Below are positions 10,801-23,240 of a stretch of 64,000 nucleotides of DNA, piece by piece. Below the pieces are notes generated by a model, which worked only from the letters and a program-made list of their open reading frames with translations, ran no database searches and was not told the origin of the DNA. The position numbers and the translations under genes are program-made. Position 1 is the first letter of the stretch, and each line of letters begins with the position of its first letter. The stretch is from Oxyruncus cristatus (taxonomy: Eukaryota; Chordata; Aves; Passeriformes; Cotingidae), in the NCBI GenBank assembly GCA_013399855.1, contig VXAY01005276.1, positions 292,180-356,179 of the forward strand, written 5' to 3'.

Positions 10801-13800
10801 CAGAGAGGGTGGAGTTAAATAAGGGCTGGAAATGGCCTCAGAGGAAATAAAAAAGCACAAATTTTGACACCCTTTTTATGGAAAAGGAACATGACACCTC
10901 ACTATTACTCCCCCCAGGGTATTTCTGTTGTCCTTCCAGTCCTACATACACCTTATGATAGTGCAGAACTACGTGGGGAAGGCAAGAAGGTCGGGACTTT
11001 TGGGGGGGTTTTTTTGCATTTCAGGAAGTGTAATCAATAAGAAAAGAAATCTGATAGTAGGATTTATCTGTTTAAGTAACTTAAAGTGGTTTCAGTAGGA
11101 CAAATCACAGCTTCAATCCTGTAATCCAATCAGACAAGACCAGTCCTGATGTCTGGCCTTGTGAACTTAATCTGGGCTCTACAGCCAAGGATCTGCCTGT
11201 GGGAGCCAAACTACAAGGGCTGGACTTCGGGGTTTTATGGGAATAGCATTCAATTTAGGCCAGGTTAAAAGTGCAGGCCCACTCACAGTTAGAGTCAGTG
11301 TGAACCTTCCCAGCCATCCAGACTGAGACAATATCATGTTCTTGAAGTGCTTTGAAATTCATTGCATACTTTCCAAATTCTGTACCCCTGGTAGAAAAAT
11401 GATTTTTAAGTGTCTTATTTTGAAGAAGAAGAGTCAGCATTTAGCAACTGAGAACTATAAAAATAAAATATACCTCTAGAGTTAAAGCATATGCATGGTC
11501 TCCTAAAAGAACACTCCTAGGAATTCCAGTTTATAAAATAGTTAACATTTGCTACTTTACTTTGATTAAATTGATAACAGCTTTTGATATGAATTTTTAC
11601 ATAGCTTTACTTACTATTGGTTTTTAATCTTAGATATTCTCACATGAACTGCACAAAGTAATTGTTAACAAGGTTATTACAGCTTTCTATGCAAAGGAAG
11701 TGTGACTTTTTTATTTCCTGGATTATTAAATTTTAATTGTTTTCCTTCTCAACTACACATTGTTCACTTGTGATATGCTGGCTCTTGTATTACTTTGCTT
11801 GATGTTGGTGCTGCAGTTAAAGAAACAGAAATTTAATATTTTTATCTACTATAAATGATCAAGAGAATATATTGTACTATCTTCTTGAAATGGTGAGTTA
11901 ATGAAGTCCCACCAAATTAATTAGGAAGTCCTTACAAGAAATCAGGCTGTTAGAAGAAACACCATAAAAATATTTTCAGAGCACCTTTTCTTATAATAAA
12001 TTCTGCTTTCAAAATAATCTGACAAACATTGTGATGTTGTAATAATTTCTTGTCCTTGTAAGGAAGAATCCACAGTTAGTTTTTTCCCAGTTATTCTAAA
12101 GGGTGTTGTGACTGACACATACACTGGCAGAGCAGTAATAGCGTCTCCTTGCAAATTCCACTTACAACAGCAGACAGCCCAATTAACAGTGAATTCAATA
12201 ATTCAGGGAGAACGTTACAGGGCATTTTAAAAAGTTGCTGTTATCACCATGGTTTTATTAAAGCGTGGCAGAAGTGTTAAACAATTGTTGACTGTCACCA
12301 GAAGGGGAGGGGACATTGTTTTGAGCAGCCGGAGTCTCAACTCAAAGTGGGGTTTCTATCTAAACTTTGACTAAGGGGCTCGTAAGGAAATCAAGGAGTT
12401 CCCGTTACTTGACCAACTGTTGACTGTGAGTGGACTTTGTTTCAGTTCAAAACTGGACTGAAATCAAGGTATGATGTCCACTCCAGCTTTGGAGCAGCAC
12501 TCAGTCTCTTGCTCATCATGCTCTCAGCACACCTCTAATATTGTGATCTAGAGATAAAAGACCATTTCATTACCATAAAACACAAAATTGTTGTTTTCCT
12601 GCCTGCATGTGAATGACCATATATACTTATATAAAAACATACACATGCATTAATATCTGCTTGTTTAGATCAGGAATACATTTCTGCTTAAGGGATTTCC
12701 ATAAATGATTAAAAGTTTCACAGAAAGAATGGGAACACACCCTAAGTGTGTAGCCCTAAGTGCTGCATTAAGCATGTTAAAAGCACACCTGTTCTTTCTG
12801 TTGTATTATTCTTTATTTAATATGGACCTTCCAAAATCCCAGTGTGCTAAAGATACTGCTTTACTCATTGCTGTTGCCTATGGTCAGCATTCTGGGTAAC
12901 ATCTTTAATTGATTAGCAGTTCAGATTTCTGAGAAGACTGATTTATCTGCATTTATCTGTCATTACTTGCAGTTTCATAATCTAATAAACCCAATATTAT
13001 CTCCTTTCTAATAGTTTCAAGACAGTATTCTATTATTTTAGCTGAAACATATGAAGAAGATTTTCTCTCTTTTTAACTCAGTGTATCAGTTTCACTAAAG
13101 CAGAATGAAACATAACATTTATAGAAGGAAGAGCTTTGTACAAATTATGCAGGAAGCCCAGACCATTTTAGGAAAAAGCAGCAGCTAGAAAAAGAACTGC
13201 CAGGCAACTGTACTTTGTAGAGAATAAATCTGGAAATTCCATCGAAGCAATTAGGACACCGCAGATTCAAATATAACAAACTCCTAAAAATACCTCATGG
13301 AATGATTTAATGTATGAAGGATATAAACATTCTTGTCAACAAGATGAAAAGGTTTTCACTGTGAATGAGACAATATTTAAGAATATAATTAGTACTCAAG
13401 CAATGTACTTATCTTGGAAATGTGATGAGGATTTGCAAAAATTATGTGTTTGTTTTAATTGCAGTTATCTGCCATCTCGTTTTTCACGTTTGGAGTCTTT
13501 CCTCCATGCTGAGCCCTGGAAAAGCCTTCCAGAGTACAGAGGAAGGGCATGATTTTAAGAGTCATGAGAATTTAGCTGTGCTCATTATCAGTGCTCCCCT
13601 GAGCACCGGCAGAACACCAGCAGAACTCCGTGCTCCTGAATACCCCTTCCAGCAGGAATACCAGCACAAGGCCTTAGCAGGCTGGGGGAGAGAACATCCC
13701 TGCAGGTGCAGTAACTGAACTAAGGATCCCACATTCTCCTGCTTTTGAAGTGTTCTCAATCAACAGCACATTTCAAACTTTTATGTCTTTCAGGCATAAA

Positions 13801-16800
13801 TGTACTGTTATTTCCTAACGCTTTCAATTTTTCCCCACAAACATAAAAAGAAATGGATACTCTGTTTAAAAAACCCCCCCATATTCTTTATCCAGTATGA
13901 AAATATTGAGCAGTCCACATTTACTTGAGCAGCTTTGTGGATTAATATTGTGCAGTAGATATTTTAAATATGTGAATTTTTTTTTATAAAACATGATTTA
14001 ATAGTTCCACTATTATATATAATATAGCTCCACTACCTTTATTTAATTTGGGATATTTGAGAATCTCCTCCATCCACCTGACTGATGCAGACATCCTTAG
14101 AGGAGAGCTTGCATCTGTGCAACTGAGATTTCTGCTATTTCAAAATGTAATGAAACTTTTAAAGATACAAATTAAAAAAGAAAACAAAAGCCATTTAATT
14201 GAATTACTTTGTAAGACATTATTTCTTCAAATGTGTCTCTTGCTTTTGTACACTGAGTCAAATTTTTTTTTACACTGCATTCCTTGTTTAGTCTGAAGCA
14301 TGGCAATTTGCCAATCTGAGCTTTTAGTGATAAATTCTGCTATACAAAGCAAAAGTTTTTATATGTGAGGCCACTTCCTTCTGCTATTTCATCATCTTCC
14401 TGGTTTTGTCTGTTTTCAATAAATGCTTTTGTATTTTCACATCTTTTATATGCTTGTATACACAGACACTTTCCTCTGTATTAAAACTGATAGTTGCAAG
14501 TTGGTAAGGATAAAAGAGACAGACCGTTGACTTAAATTTCATTGCACTAATATATTATGCGAACACTTTTATGTTACAGTATTGAAAGATCTTAACATTG
14601 ATATTGAAAGTATTTCCTGAATTTGGCAGTGGGGTGGAGAGGAAGGGGTTGATGTTTCCTAACAAGCTTTTAAAATGGAAATAATCTCTGGGTACAGCTC
14701 TACTGGAGTACTAGAGACTGACACATGAAGGCTGGGTTCTCACAGGGAACATGCCTTATTTTAAAGCGTCTCAAATTTAAACATATTCAGATTCAAAATA
14801 CAAAAAGGAATGATGGTGGAGGCCAACCATCTCTCCCTTATCTGTCCCAAGAGGTTGAAAATTTCTGCCTGAGGAGAAAACTCTAGAAAGCTCAGCAGTA
14901 AAGAGAAGCCACAGAGACCCCTGCACACCCAGTGGAACCCGGAGAATCTTGAGGGAAAGGAGAACTGAACTAGGGGTGGGCAGGGGAGAAGAATGAGACT
15001 GGAGGGAAAAAGTTCAAGTTGCAATGCAGCAAACTGGAGAGAAGCTTTTGGACCTTACCGTCCCTGATGTCCCTGCCCATTTTAGCAGTCTGTCATGAAT
15101 TCCTCCTATCCACAAAAAAAGTTACTAAGGATGTAAACTACAAATCATTGTGTACTAAGCTTTTTATGAAGCCCTTTTTGTTGTTGTTCTGCAGACCCAT
15201 TGTTCTTTTACAATTATATTAACAGAACAAAAATAACAAAGGCAGTTCTGCCAGACTTAAATTAAAATTTTGTTTCTTAAAAATTACTATTTTACACTGT
15301 GCTGATTGAGATCGCAGAAATCTTTCTCTGACCACGGAGGTGTAAGGTACCAAATTCATACTTCATGTAACTGCACTGAGGTAAATGGAGTTACATAAGG
15401 AATTAATTTGTCCTGTCTCCTCCATTTCCTTGGAAAAATTCTTTGTTTTAGCGCTTGCCAAGTTTTAACTTTGACTCTCCCTGGCTTAACATCTTCTTGT
15501 ACCTAGAGACAGTTTTTAAGACTATAAAGAGAACTACAGCAAGGGAAAGACAGTTAAGGTGAAGGTCTGCTTTTTAAATTGAAAGTGCACTTCAATTATG
15601 GTGAAAAACTGCCAAAACCTTTTTGTTTTAGTATAGAGGTGTACGGGATTACTCTTAAATCCATGAGGATATGAAAGGGATAAACCAGTGTATGTGTGAC
15701 CATGAGAGGAAGAGGACTGAAGTGATGCTTTTCTGCCTAAGACCCATGTATTTATTTTCTAACTGCAGCAGTGGAGATAAATAGGGATCCTTCTTGGTTA
15801 GGGAAGGTAAGAATGTAAAATATCACACATCACTTTTTAACAAAGAATGACCATCCCTTTCCCCTGGACTCAAAGGGTGTATTCAAAACTAACCTATGCA
15901 AGAAGCTGAATACTCTCAACTGCAATTTCATGGTGCAATAAATTTAGTTTTTGGACGGTGACATGGCATGAAATCCTGTGTGCAAGTTCAACCCACCAGT
16001 AAAAAATTATTTAAAAAACAAAACCCTCCTGAAACAGGGAGCGTAGAATGGTTTTACTCATGATGGTTTTACATTAGAGTTGGTCTTCCTGTTGCCAGTA
16101 TAAATCCAGGATAAAGCCTGGTCTAAACACCGTGACTCATAGCTGGCTAATCCTGACAGGAACGCAGTGACATGCTCGTATTTGATCTTGATCAATTTAT
16201 TACCATTAGATGATCTAGTATTGCACAGATGCGACACTAACAAGCATTTCAGTCTGACTGTAGGCACAGTTTGAGAAGGGATCAGAAAGGGAAATTGATG
16301 GAGAGTCTGTGGTTCAGAACAGCGTTAGAATTATGCAGGAATATTGTCCCCGTGGACAAAATAACTATCCAGCAGCCTCCCTTCCTTCTTTCCATACCAT
16401 CTGTGTGTCACACTCTACCCCTGCTACAATTGTGCCAATGCAACTGTTTGTGGGATCAGAGTGTGAATTTAATCAATGGAGTTATTCTGGTTAAAAATTA
16501 TTAGATTAGACAGAACTTAAAAAATCTGGATTGAGTGATGTGATTTACAGTGTGGCTTCACAAACAGCTGCACAAACAGCTCAGAGGCCACTGAAAGTCC
16601 AAATAATTAGTTGCCAGTTCCTGCTCCTGTCTAAATTTATGGATCCATATTTATTAAGCCCAGCTTTGTGCTCTGCTGACTAGCCAGCAGGAAGATCTGA
16701 GCCAGCTCATGTGGAGATATGCAATTGCATTGCAGACACTCACTGGTGAATCCACAGGAGCACCTGGTGTAACCCTTCCAACACTGCATGTCGTGAGCAA

Positions 16801-18056
16801 GTACAGTTGTCACTTGGCTGCCCCTGTGTGCCAGGAGGTGCCAGCCCTCGAACACTGGGAGTTATTTAGGGCTTCTTTGGGCAGGGAGGAGGAAGGGACT
16901 GTGAGGGCCCCCCATCCATCAGCTGCTGCCACGTGCATGCAGCTCCTGCACAGTTTGCAGCCCAGCTGCAGCTCCCACTGTACGATGACTTAGGAATTTC
17001 AAATTCCCAGGCCTTGATGAGACTAGAGAGTCCAAGATGGAATTAGCCAGCAGAAGGGAATTCAGACTGTGGCTACTTCTCAGGGTGGGAACAGTCTGGC
17101 CTTAATCAGCACGCTCTCCTTTGAGAGTTGCTTTACATCAAGTTCTTTCATTTTCCTGAGATAGAAAAACGCTCTCAAGGTTCATGCAAAATTCCACTCC
17201 TGATCTGTTTCAGCCCATGCCCTTTAAATCCTACTCCTCTTTTTCTGTTATTTTAGGCCCAGCTTTCATGCTAGAAAGCATCCTGTTTGTGTCTAGTACT
17301 GTGCATAATTAATACAGGTAGAACAAGTTCTAATGCAAAGTATATTTCAGATCATAAGAACTACAGAGTTGGGGGACCTTCACAATTTTTAATCCATTTT
17401 CCTCACTGGTACATTTTTGTGGTTTTTTCCTCAATGACTCACTAGTGGCCCTGTCAGTGTTACACAGTAGAAACAAGCACTGACTTCCAAAACCAGTAAT
17501 ATTTGATGCTGGCAGTAGATAAAGCTCATTTAGAAATCTTGAAAAAAAAAAACAAAAAAAACAACCACCAAAAACCCACAAACCCTCAAATGTATCAAGA
17601 ATAGGAATTTAAAATAAGCTGCAAATAAAATTCAGAATATGATTAAACAGTTCATCTGGAGAGAAACCCATGCAAAATTCTTGGAAGTGAGGTGTCTTTA
17701 TGTTTAGGGTTCTGGACTATTCTAATGGAACAAGCTTCCTATCCACGCAAGAAAGCACCATTCATAAAAGAGGCTTCAGCTTTGATGTTCCCCAAAGCCA
17801 TATAAAATACCTGCACGTAAATTTTTTCTTTTTTTTGGACTAAATGAAAGGTACAAGCACTTTTGAAACCCTTGAGACAACCAGCAAACAGGATTTTCTA
17901 TAAAAATGTTTTTCCAGCTGAGACAAATATGAGCTGTGTGACAGCATAAACATTTTAAGAAACAATCCATGGCTAAAACCCATCTGCCAGACAGAGGAAG
18001 TCAAAGAGTTTGCCTTAGGGGTTTAAGAATACCAGATTATTCAACTCCTGATAAAT

Positions 18057-18076
18057 AAAAAAAAAAAAAAAAAAAA
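18057..18076 (+). repeat. Poly-A run
   Basis: Twenty consecutive A residues followed by A-rich sequence. No retroposed gene body is recognisable to the left, so this looks like a simple homopolymer rather than a retrocopy tail. Confidence 0.85.
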
Positions 18077-18360
18077 GGAAAAAAAGAAGACATGATGATG
18101 GGCTGAGACTTTCCTGCATGGAAACTATCAGGCAACGTTTCTTAAAAAAATAAAAACCCTTTGGTTGTCTAGATTTGAAACAAAAGTATTCTTTAATACA
18201 GAGGCTGGGTATTGATGACAGTGGTTCTATCAACAAGGTGGTGTCTCAGGAATGTAATGCTTGCACCATTTTTCTAAAAATGTGAGAGCATCTAAATGAC
18301 CAAATTGTAAAACAAACTAAATAATTCTAGATTACAAAACATTGCATGACATCTGTGTTA

Positions 18361-18428
18361 AGATGTATCTATATTCTTTGAGATATATCTATATCCTTTA
18401 AGAGAGATGTATATTCTTTAAGAATGTA
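18361..18428 (+). repeat. Short imperfect tandem repeat, unit about 20-22 bp
   Basis: Three diverged copies of a unit resembling AGATGTATATTCTTTAAG follow each other, with a partial fourth at the end. The copies differ by point changes and 1-3 base indels. Confidence 0.75.
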
Positions 18429-20842
18429 TTACTAAAGTTATACAGATGATCATATCTTTATTAACTGTTCTTAAGGGCAGCTATAAAATCCTTCTCACCA
18501 AATCTAAGAGAAGTCACAATAAGCCAGACTTGCAAATCAGTGCTGTCTTGCCTGAACAGAACATGGAATGGGAACACCTCATGCAGGATGAGCACCTCCC
18601 TAACAAAGATTTCCAAGATTCTTCATTCCAACAGTAAGGACATGATTCCACCTCCCTGTGTCTGATACTGATGTCCAGTCTGATGACACGAGAGCAGTTA
18701 CTTTATTTCTTTCTGCATTAAGAAAATTCAGAACTGCATTTCTTGTATTTGAATACAATGCTTCTACCCATGCATCAGCATTCTCACAGCTCATGCTTTT
18801 GATTAGAAATAAAAAGCTTATGAAATCTGTCACCATAAAATGGAATTTTATACCATTGACACATTTACTGAAAGAGGAAACTTGCCAAGGCGACATTAAG
18901 CTTATTTCTTTCTACAAGTAAACTGAAGGTGAAGAATGAAGATGTTTTTTTCTGAATTTACATTAACCAATAAAAAGCAATGCAGAAAAAAGGGAATCCA
19001 CTGTTGCTGAGGAGAGGATATAATAAGCAGCAGGGCTTTCCTATTCTTGAATTGATTATGGGGGGGAAAAAAGGAAAAAAAAGGAGGGATAAAGATTTAT
19101 ATTTTCATTCACTACTCTTGGAATCTGGTTCAAATTGAAATCCACAGAAATGGGTTAATATTTAATGAGCCTTATAGACCACAAAAATGTGATGTAAAGG
19201 ATTCAGTTGTCTTCACTGACTCTCTGTGTAGGGACAAATGTCACAACAGATGTGCTCCTGAACCCTTAAAATGAAAAATGACAAGATAAATTACCACTTA
19301 GTGGAAACTGAATCAAAACAGTTACTAAACTATTCAGAGAGGGACAGAAAAATATAAAGAGACAAAGTGTATTACCTGCAAATTCAGCAAGTAACCACAT
19401 TTATCATCAAGGAATCAACTAACAGCAGTTTTTTGAGAAAGCCCAATTTCCCCCTAAAAATAATTTCAACAGACCAGCTATTAGACTATTATTTACATGA
19501 ATGACAGACTATGAAGTTCTTCCAACACAGAAGGTTAGACTTGTGGATATAAAACTGGCAAAACATACTAGTGGTAAAAATAGAGCTATGACTACAGAAG
19601 GGACTGCAAGAAAGAAAAAAAAAAAAAGATCAAGCAATCTTTAGAAAACTGTTGATTGAAACTCCTATTAATATGGGGAAAAAATTAAAATTCATATGTA
19701 TTCCAAAACAGAAGAATGATTAAAGTTCCAGAAAACAAAGCAGATGCGAGAGAATTACTCACGTGAGAAGGAAATAGTTTATTGGAGTTTGTCTTAAAAT
19801 TTGCTGGGATCGTAAACCTGTATTGCTTCCTGGCATCTTTGCTGGTAAGAAACCACCTCTTATTTAAGGATAGGGGTGTTGTTATTGTCGAATTACCAAA
19901 AAACCAGGGAGGAGTTCTGCTATGGTAGAACTGCTACAGCTACGACGTAGAACTAGGACTGTCATTACCTGATTTTGCACAGTTTCCAAAAATCTGTTCC
20001 TGACCTAGTTAGGCTTATAGCCAGCCACGAGTTTTACTTTATAGACAGGAAAATGAGACAACAAGGCAAGAGGTTTGATCTGAAAAGTTTCCATGACATC
20101 TCACCTGAACAGCTTTGTCCAGGAAGCACCTTGTAGACAGAACTAACAGTTTTACACTTAGAACACTTGTAGGATCAGGCCCACGCACAGGTAAGTCTAT
20201 TTATAAGATACACAGTATGAATGAAAATCTTTTAAGGAATATCTACCATGATTTCAGAGACATGCAGTCTTGAAGAGAACACTTCAATTTCAACGCTTTT
20301 TTGTACTGCGTATCATTAATAAGTCATCCTACTAAAACGGGGCTGGAAAGAACAGATTCTCCTTGGGAGGTTATTGAATGACATGTATTTCAGAGTTACA
20401 ACAGAGTAAGTACATATTCAATAAGGCAAAATACCGAACATTTAACTGTTCAAGTTAATAATGAAGTAATAACGAAGAACATGTTCCTTATCTCATGGGT
20501 TTGGAATGGGCAGACATGATTTGGAACTGGTTTTCACCATGAAGTTCTACAAAACATCACAACTGATCACTCATAACCAGGACAGACATTTTGCCTACCT
20601 TGCTTGCATCACAAAATAATTTTGATCTTTGCTACGAATTTGGAGAATTTTAAAACTAGTATTGCTTCCATGAAGTCAACAGGAATTTTGCACTGAATGG
20701 GTGGGAGGATGACTGTTCTCCACACCTCCCTCTCCTCTGCTACTAGAATTAGTGATGAGCCTATTTTTTATTTGGCACTAGAATTTTCCTTGTAGCAAAA
20801 GTATAAGGAGGGAGAAAGGGAGGGGGAAAGGGAAGACAGAAG

Positions 20843-20860
20843 AAGGAAGGAAGGAAGGAA
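20843..20860 (+). repeat. (GGAA)n microsatellite
   Basis: About four and a half AAGG units inside a longer purine-rich stretch (20805-20865). Confidence 0.85.
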
Positions 20861-21528
20861 AAAATGACACTGACAAACAGAAACAAGAAAATAAAGGAAT
20901 ATATTCTATATAAAGATGTAAACCAACACAAATTAAATGCAAGCAATCTGTGATCAATTATAAAATTAGAATTTTTCTCATGAACCAGATTCCCCACTAA
21001 TGTAAATTAACAATTTGCTCAGTGTACAAAAATATCCAAAGCCCACTGTCAGTTCATCTGCATTCAGACTTATTTTACGTAATCCTGTAGTTGCACTTTA
21101 TAGACACACATTTCAAAATAAATCTCTTCCAAGGTGATGCTGGTTTTATGTAATCATATCCTCTTTATAACTTACTAAACTTATAACAATATTTAATTTA
21201 AAATATGAAAGTCAGAGGAGCATTTTAAAGGCTTGCGATGCTTACGATTTTTAAGTGAGGTAAAACACTTTATCGCTGGAGCAGCTGTTAGAGCCAGACC
21301 TCAGCTCTCAGCACAATGGGCTGTAATAACCACCTATTAGTAGCTGTGTCAAGAGGTGAGTGCTCCTGACACGGCTTCCTCCACGGTGCTCTGTCCCATG
21401 CCAGCCTCCAAAGGGAAAATGAAAAACCCGATATTTTCCTGTTGGCTGACCCTTTCCTCCCACAGCTTCCTTTCTGAATAAAATTTTGACACGAACGGTT
21501 TAAAAAAAAAATAGTAAGAGGCGGTGCC

Positions 21529-21547
21529 AAGGAAGGAAGGAAGGAAG
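21529..21547 (+). repeat. (GGAA)n microsatellite upstream of the CYTH3 promoter
   Basis: Nearly five AAGG units, about 430 bases before the CYTH3 CpG island begins. GGAA is the ETS-factor core, but short GGAA runs are also common neutral microsatellites. Confidence 0.85.
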
Positions 21548-21959
21548 AGTGGTCTGTGGCAGTACACTTCTGCTTACCTTGACAGACTTTGGAGGCTGCT
21601 GATATCCTGACTCCCATGGCAGGTAACTCACTGAAGATCTTTACTGCAGACTTTAAATATCCCACAGACACTTCGGCTCCTAGGGCAGTAAGGAGAGTCC
21701 TTTCTGTTATCCGCAATGCTCACCAAGGGAAACCCCTGCACCGCATATGGGGCACAGTCCCATTGACATGCAAGGCTCTCCATGGCCCCTGTGGCAGGGG
21801 AAGCACCCAAGGTCCCTCCAGCATCGGACACGAGAACAGGGAACAAGCAACAATCAGCAAAAAAAGCCCAGAAACATGTGATGTCTGAGGCTCTTTTTCA
21901 GACCTCAATCCACCTTGTCTCCCCTCACTACGCTGCTTCAGGCCAACTCAGCCCTCACC

Positions 21960-23240
21960 TTCCACTCACCTCCCGCTCTCCCCCAGAAAGAGCCAGGTGG
22001 GTGTCCGCAGACATTTTCTGGCTCCCGCACACCCCAAAACACGACCCCAAGGGACACGACCCCAACGGGTCCCCAAAAGGAGCCTCACAACCCCGGGTCC
22101 CCCCGCTCGCGACCGCCCGGGAGACCCCCGGCAGCCCGCGGGGAAGCCGCTTCAGGGGCCTGGGCGCTGCCAGGCCGCGGTGCGGGGCTCGCCGGGGAGG
22201 GAACACCGCACAGGAGGGGCGGGCGGGAGGCTGGGCCGGGGCACTGGGGGGGTTAACACGGCTCGGCGGTGGCGGCGACCCGGCGGTGGCGCGGGGCAGG
22301 CGGCGGGGCTGGGCTGGGCCAGCTCCCCCTCCGCCCTCCGCCGTCACATGAGAGGGGCGGGCGGCTGGGCCGAGGCGNNNNNNNNNNNNNNNNNNNNNNN
22401 NNNNNNNNNNNNNNNNNNNNNNNNNNNNNNNNNNNNNNNNNNNNNNNNNNNNNNNNNNNNNNNNNNNNNNNNNNNNNNNNNNNNNNNNNNNNNNNNNNNN
22501 NNNNNNNNNNNNNNNNNNNNNNNNNNNNNNNNNNNNNNNNNNNNNNNNNNNNNNNNNNNNNNNNNNNNNNNNNNNNNNNNNNNNNNNNNNNNNNNNNNNN
22601 NNNNNNNNNNNNNNNNNNNNNNNNNNNNNNNNNNNNNNNNNNNNNNNNNNNNNNNNNNNNNNNNNNNNNNNNNNNNNNNNNNNNNNNNNNNNNNNNNNNN
22701 NNNNNNNNNNNNNNNNNNNNNNNNNNNNNNNNNNNNNNNNNNNNNNNNNNNNNNNNNNNNNNNNNNNNNNNNNNNNNNNNNNNNNNNNNNNNNNNNNNNN
22801 NNNNNNNNNNNNNNNNNNNNNNNNNNNNNNNNNNNNNNNNNNNNNNNNNNNNNNNNNNNNNNNNNNNNNNNNNNNNNNNNNNNNCTTTGCCTGCAGCTGC
22901 TCGTCCGCTGGGAGAGGGGAAGGGGGGAAATACAGAGAGAAAAAAAAAAAAGTACGTGTCTGGCAGTGTACGAGCAGCGAAAAGAGTAATTAAGCCCTGC
23001 GAGGGTTCTGTTTGTGTGTGTCATCTTAATGGAGGCTCGGTGATAATCACGGGGTGGTTCAGCCAGTTTAAACGAGGTGAACTGTTTCCAGCGGCAGCGG
23101 CGTTAACCTTGCCAAGATACTACTTTTAGAAAATCCGGACTCGCATGTTGGGGAAGCTTTTATTTGTAATTTTTGTCTTATTGGAGACCGGCTTGCGCGC
23201 TGTCCCAGTTTAAGGCGCTGCAGACGTGCCACACGCTTCC
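21960..23240 (+). promoter_or_regulatory. CYTH3: CYTH3 CpG-island promoter, interrupted by an N gap
   Basis: Dense CpG and high GC begin near 21960 and continue past the gap to about 23240. Two GGGGCGGG Sp1-type GC boxes are visible at 22216-22223 and 22354-22361, the second only about 20 bases before the gap. No TATA box is seen, as is usual for CpG-island promoters. The sequence right of the gap turns into ordinary intron. Start site and exon 1 are inferred to lie inside or next to the N run. Confidence 0.8.
22378..22884. other. CYTH3: Assembly gap (507 N) inferred to contain CYTH3 exon 1
   Basis: A run of N within the CpG island. Vertebrate CYTH3 exon 1 encodes only about 11 residues (acidic and glycine-rich) plus the first base of a valine codon. 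No such exon is seen in the flanking sequence, and CYTH3 exon 2 begins in the matching phase. The start codon is therefore missing from this assembly. Confidence 0.75.

Larger units (their letters stand above)
2408..21959. other. 3' UTR of the upstream gene, then intergenic DNA before CYTH3
   Basis: About 19.5 kb without a supported exon. The frames here are short, lack recognisable domains and show no matching splice-site pairs. The beginning is presumably 3' UTR. The stretch contains the G/T-rich block at 5891-5978, a small CpG-richer patch at 7500-7610 followed by AATAAA at 7810-7815, a poly-A run at 18057-18076, a short tandem repeat at 18361-18428 and two GGAA microsatellites near 20.85 and 21.54 kb. 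No LINE, LTR or RNA gene was recognised. Confidence 0.6.

Noticed and set aside
14761..15024. 87-codon minus-strand frame in a GC-richer patch, considered as a gene or LINE fragment
   Set aside because: No recognisable protein family or CR1 motif; no supporting splice sites found.
21997..23129. Long open frames of 226-330 codons across the CpG island on both strands
   Set aside because: Most of their length is translated N from the assembly gap; the visible ends are GC-rich promoter sequence with no coding signature.
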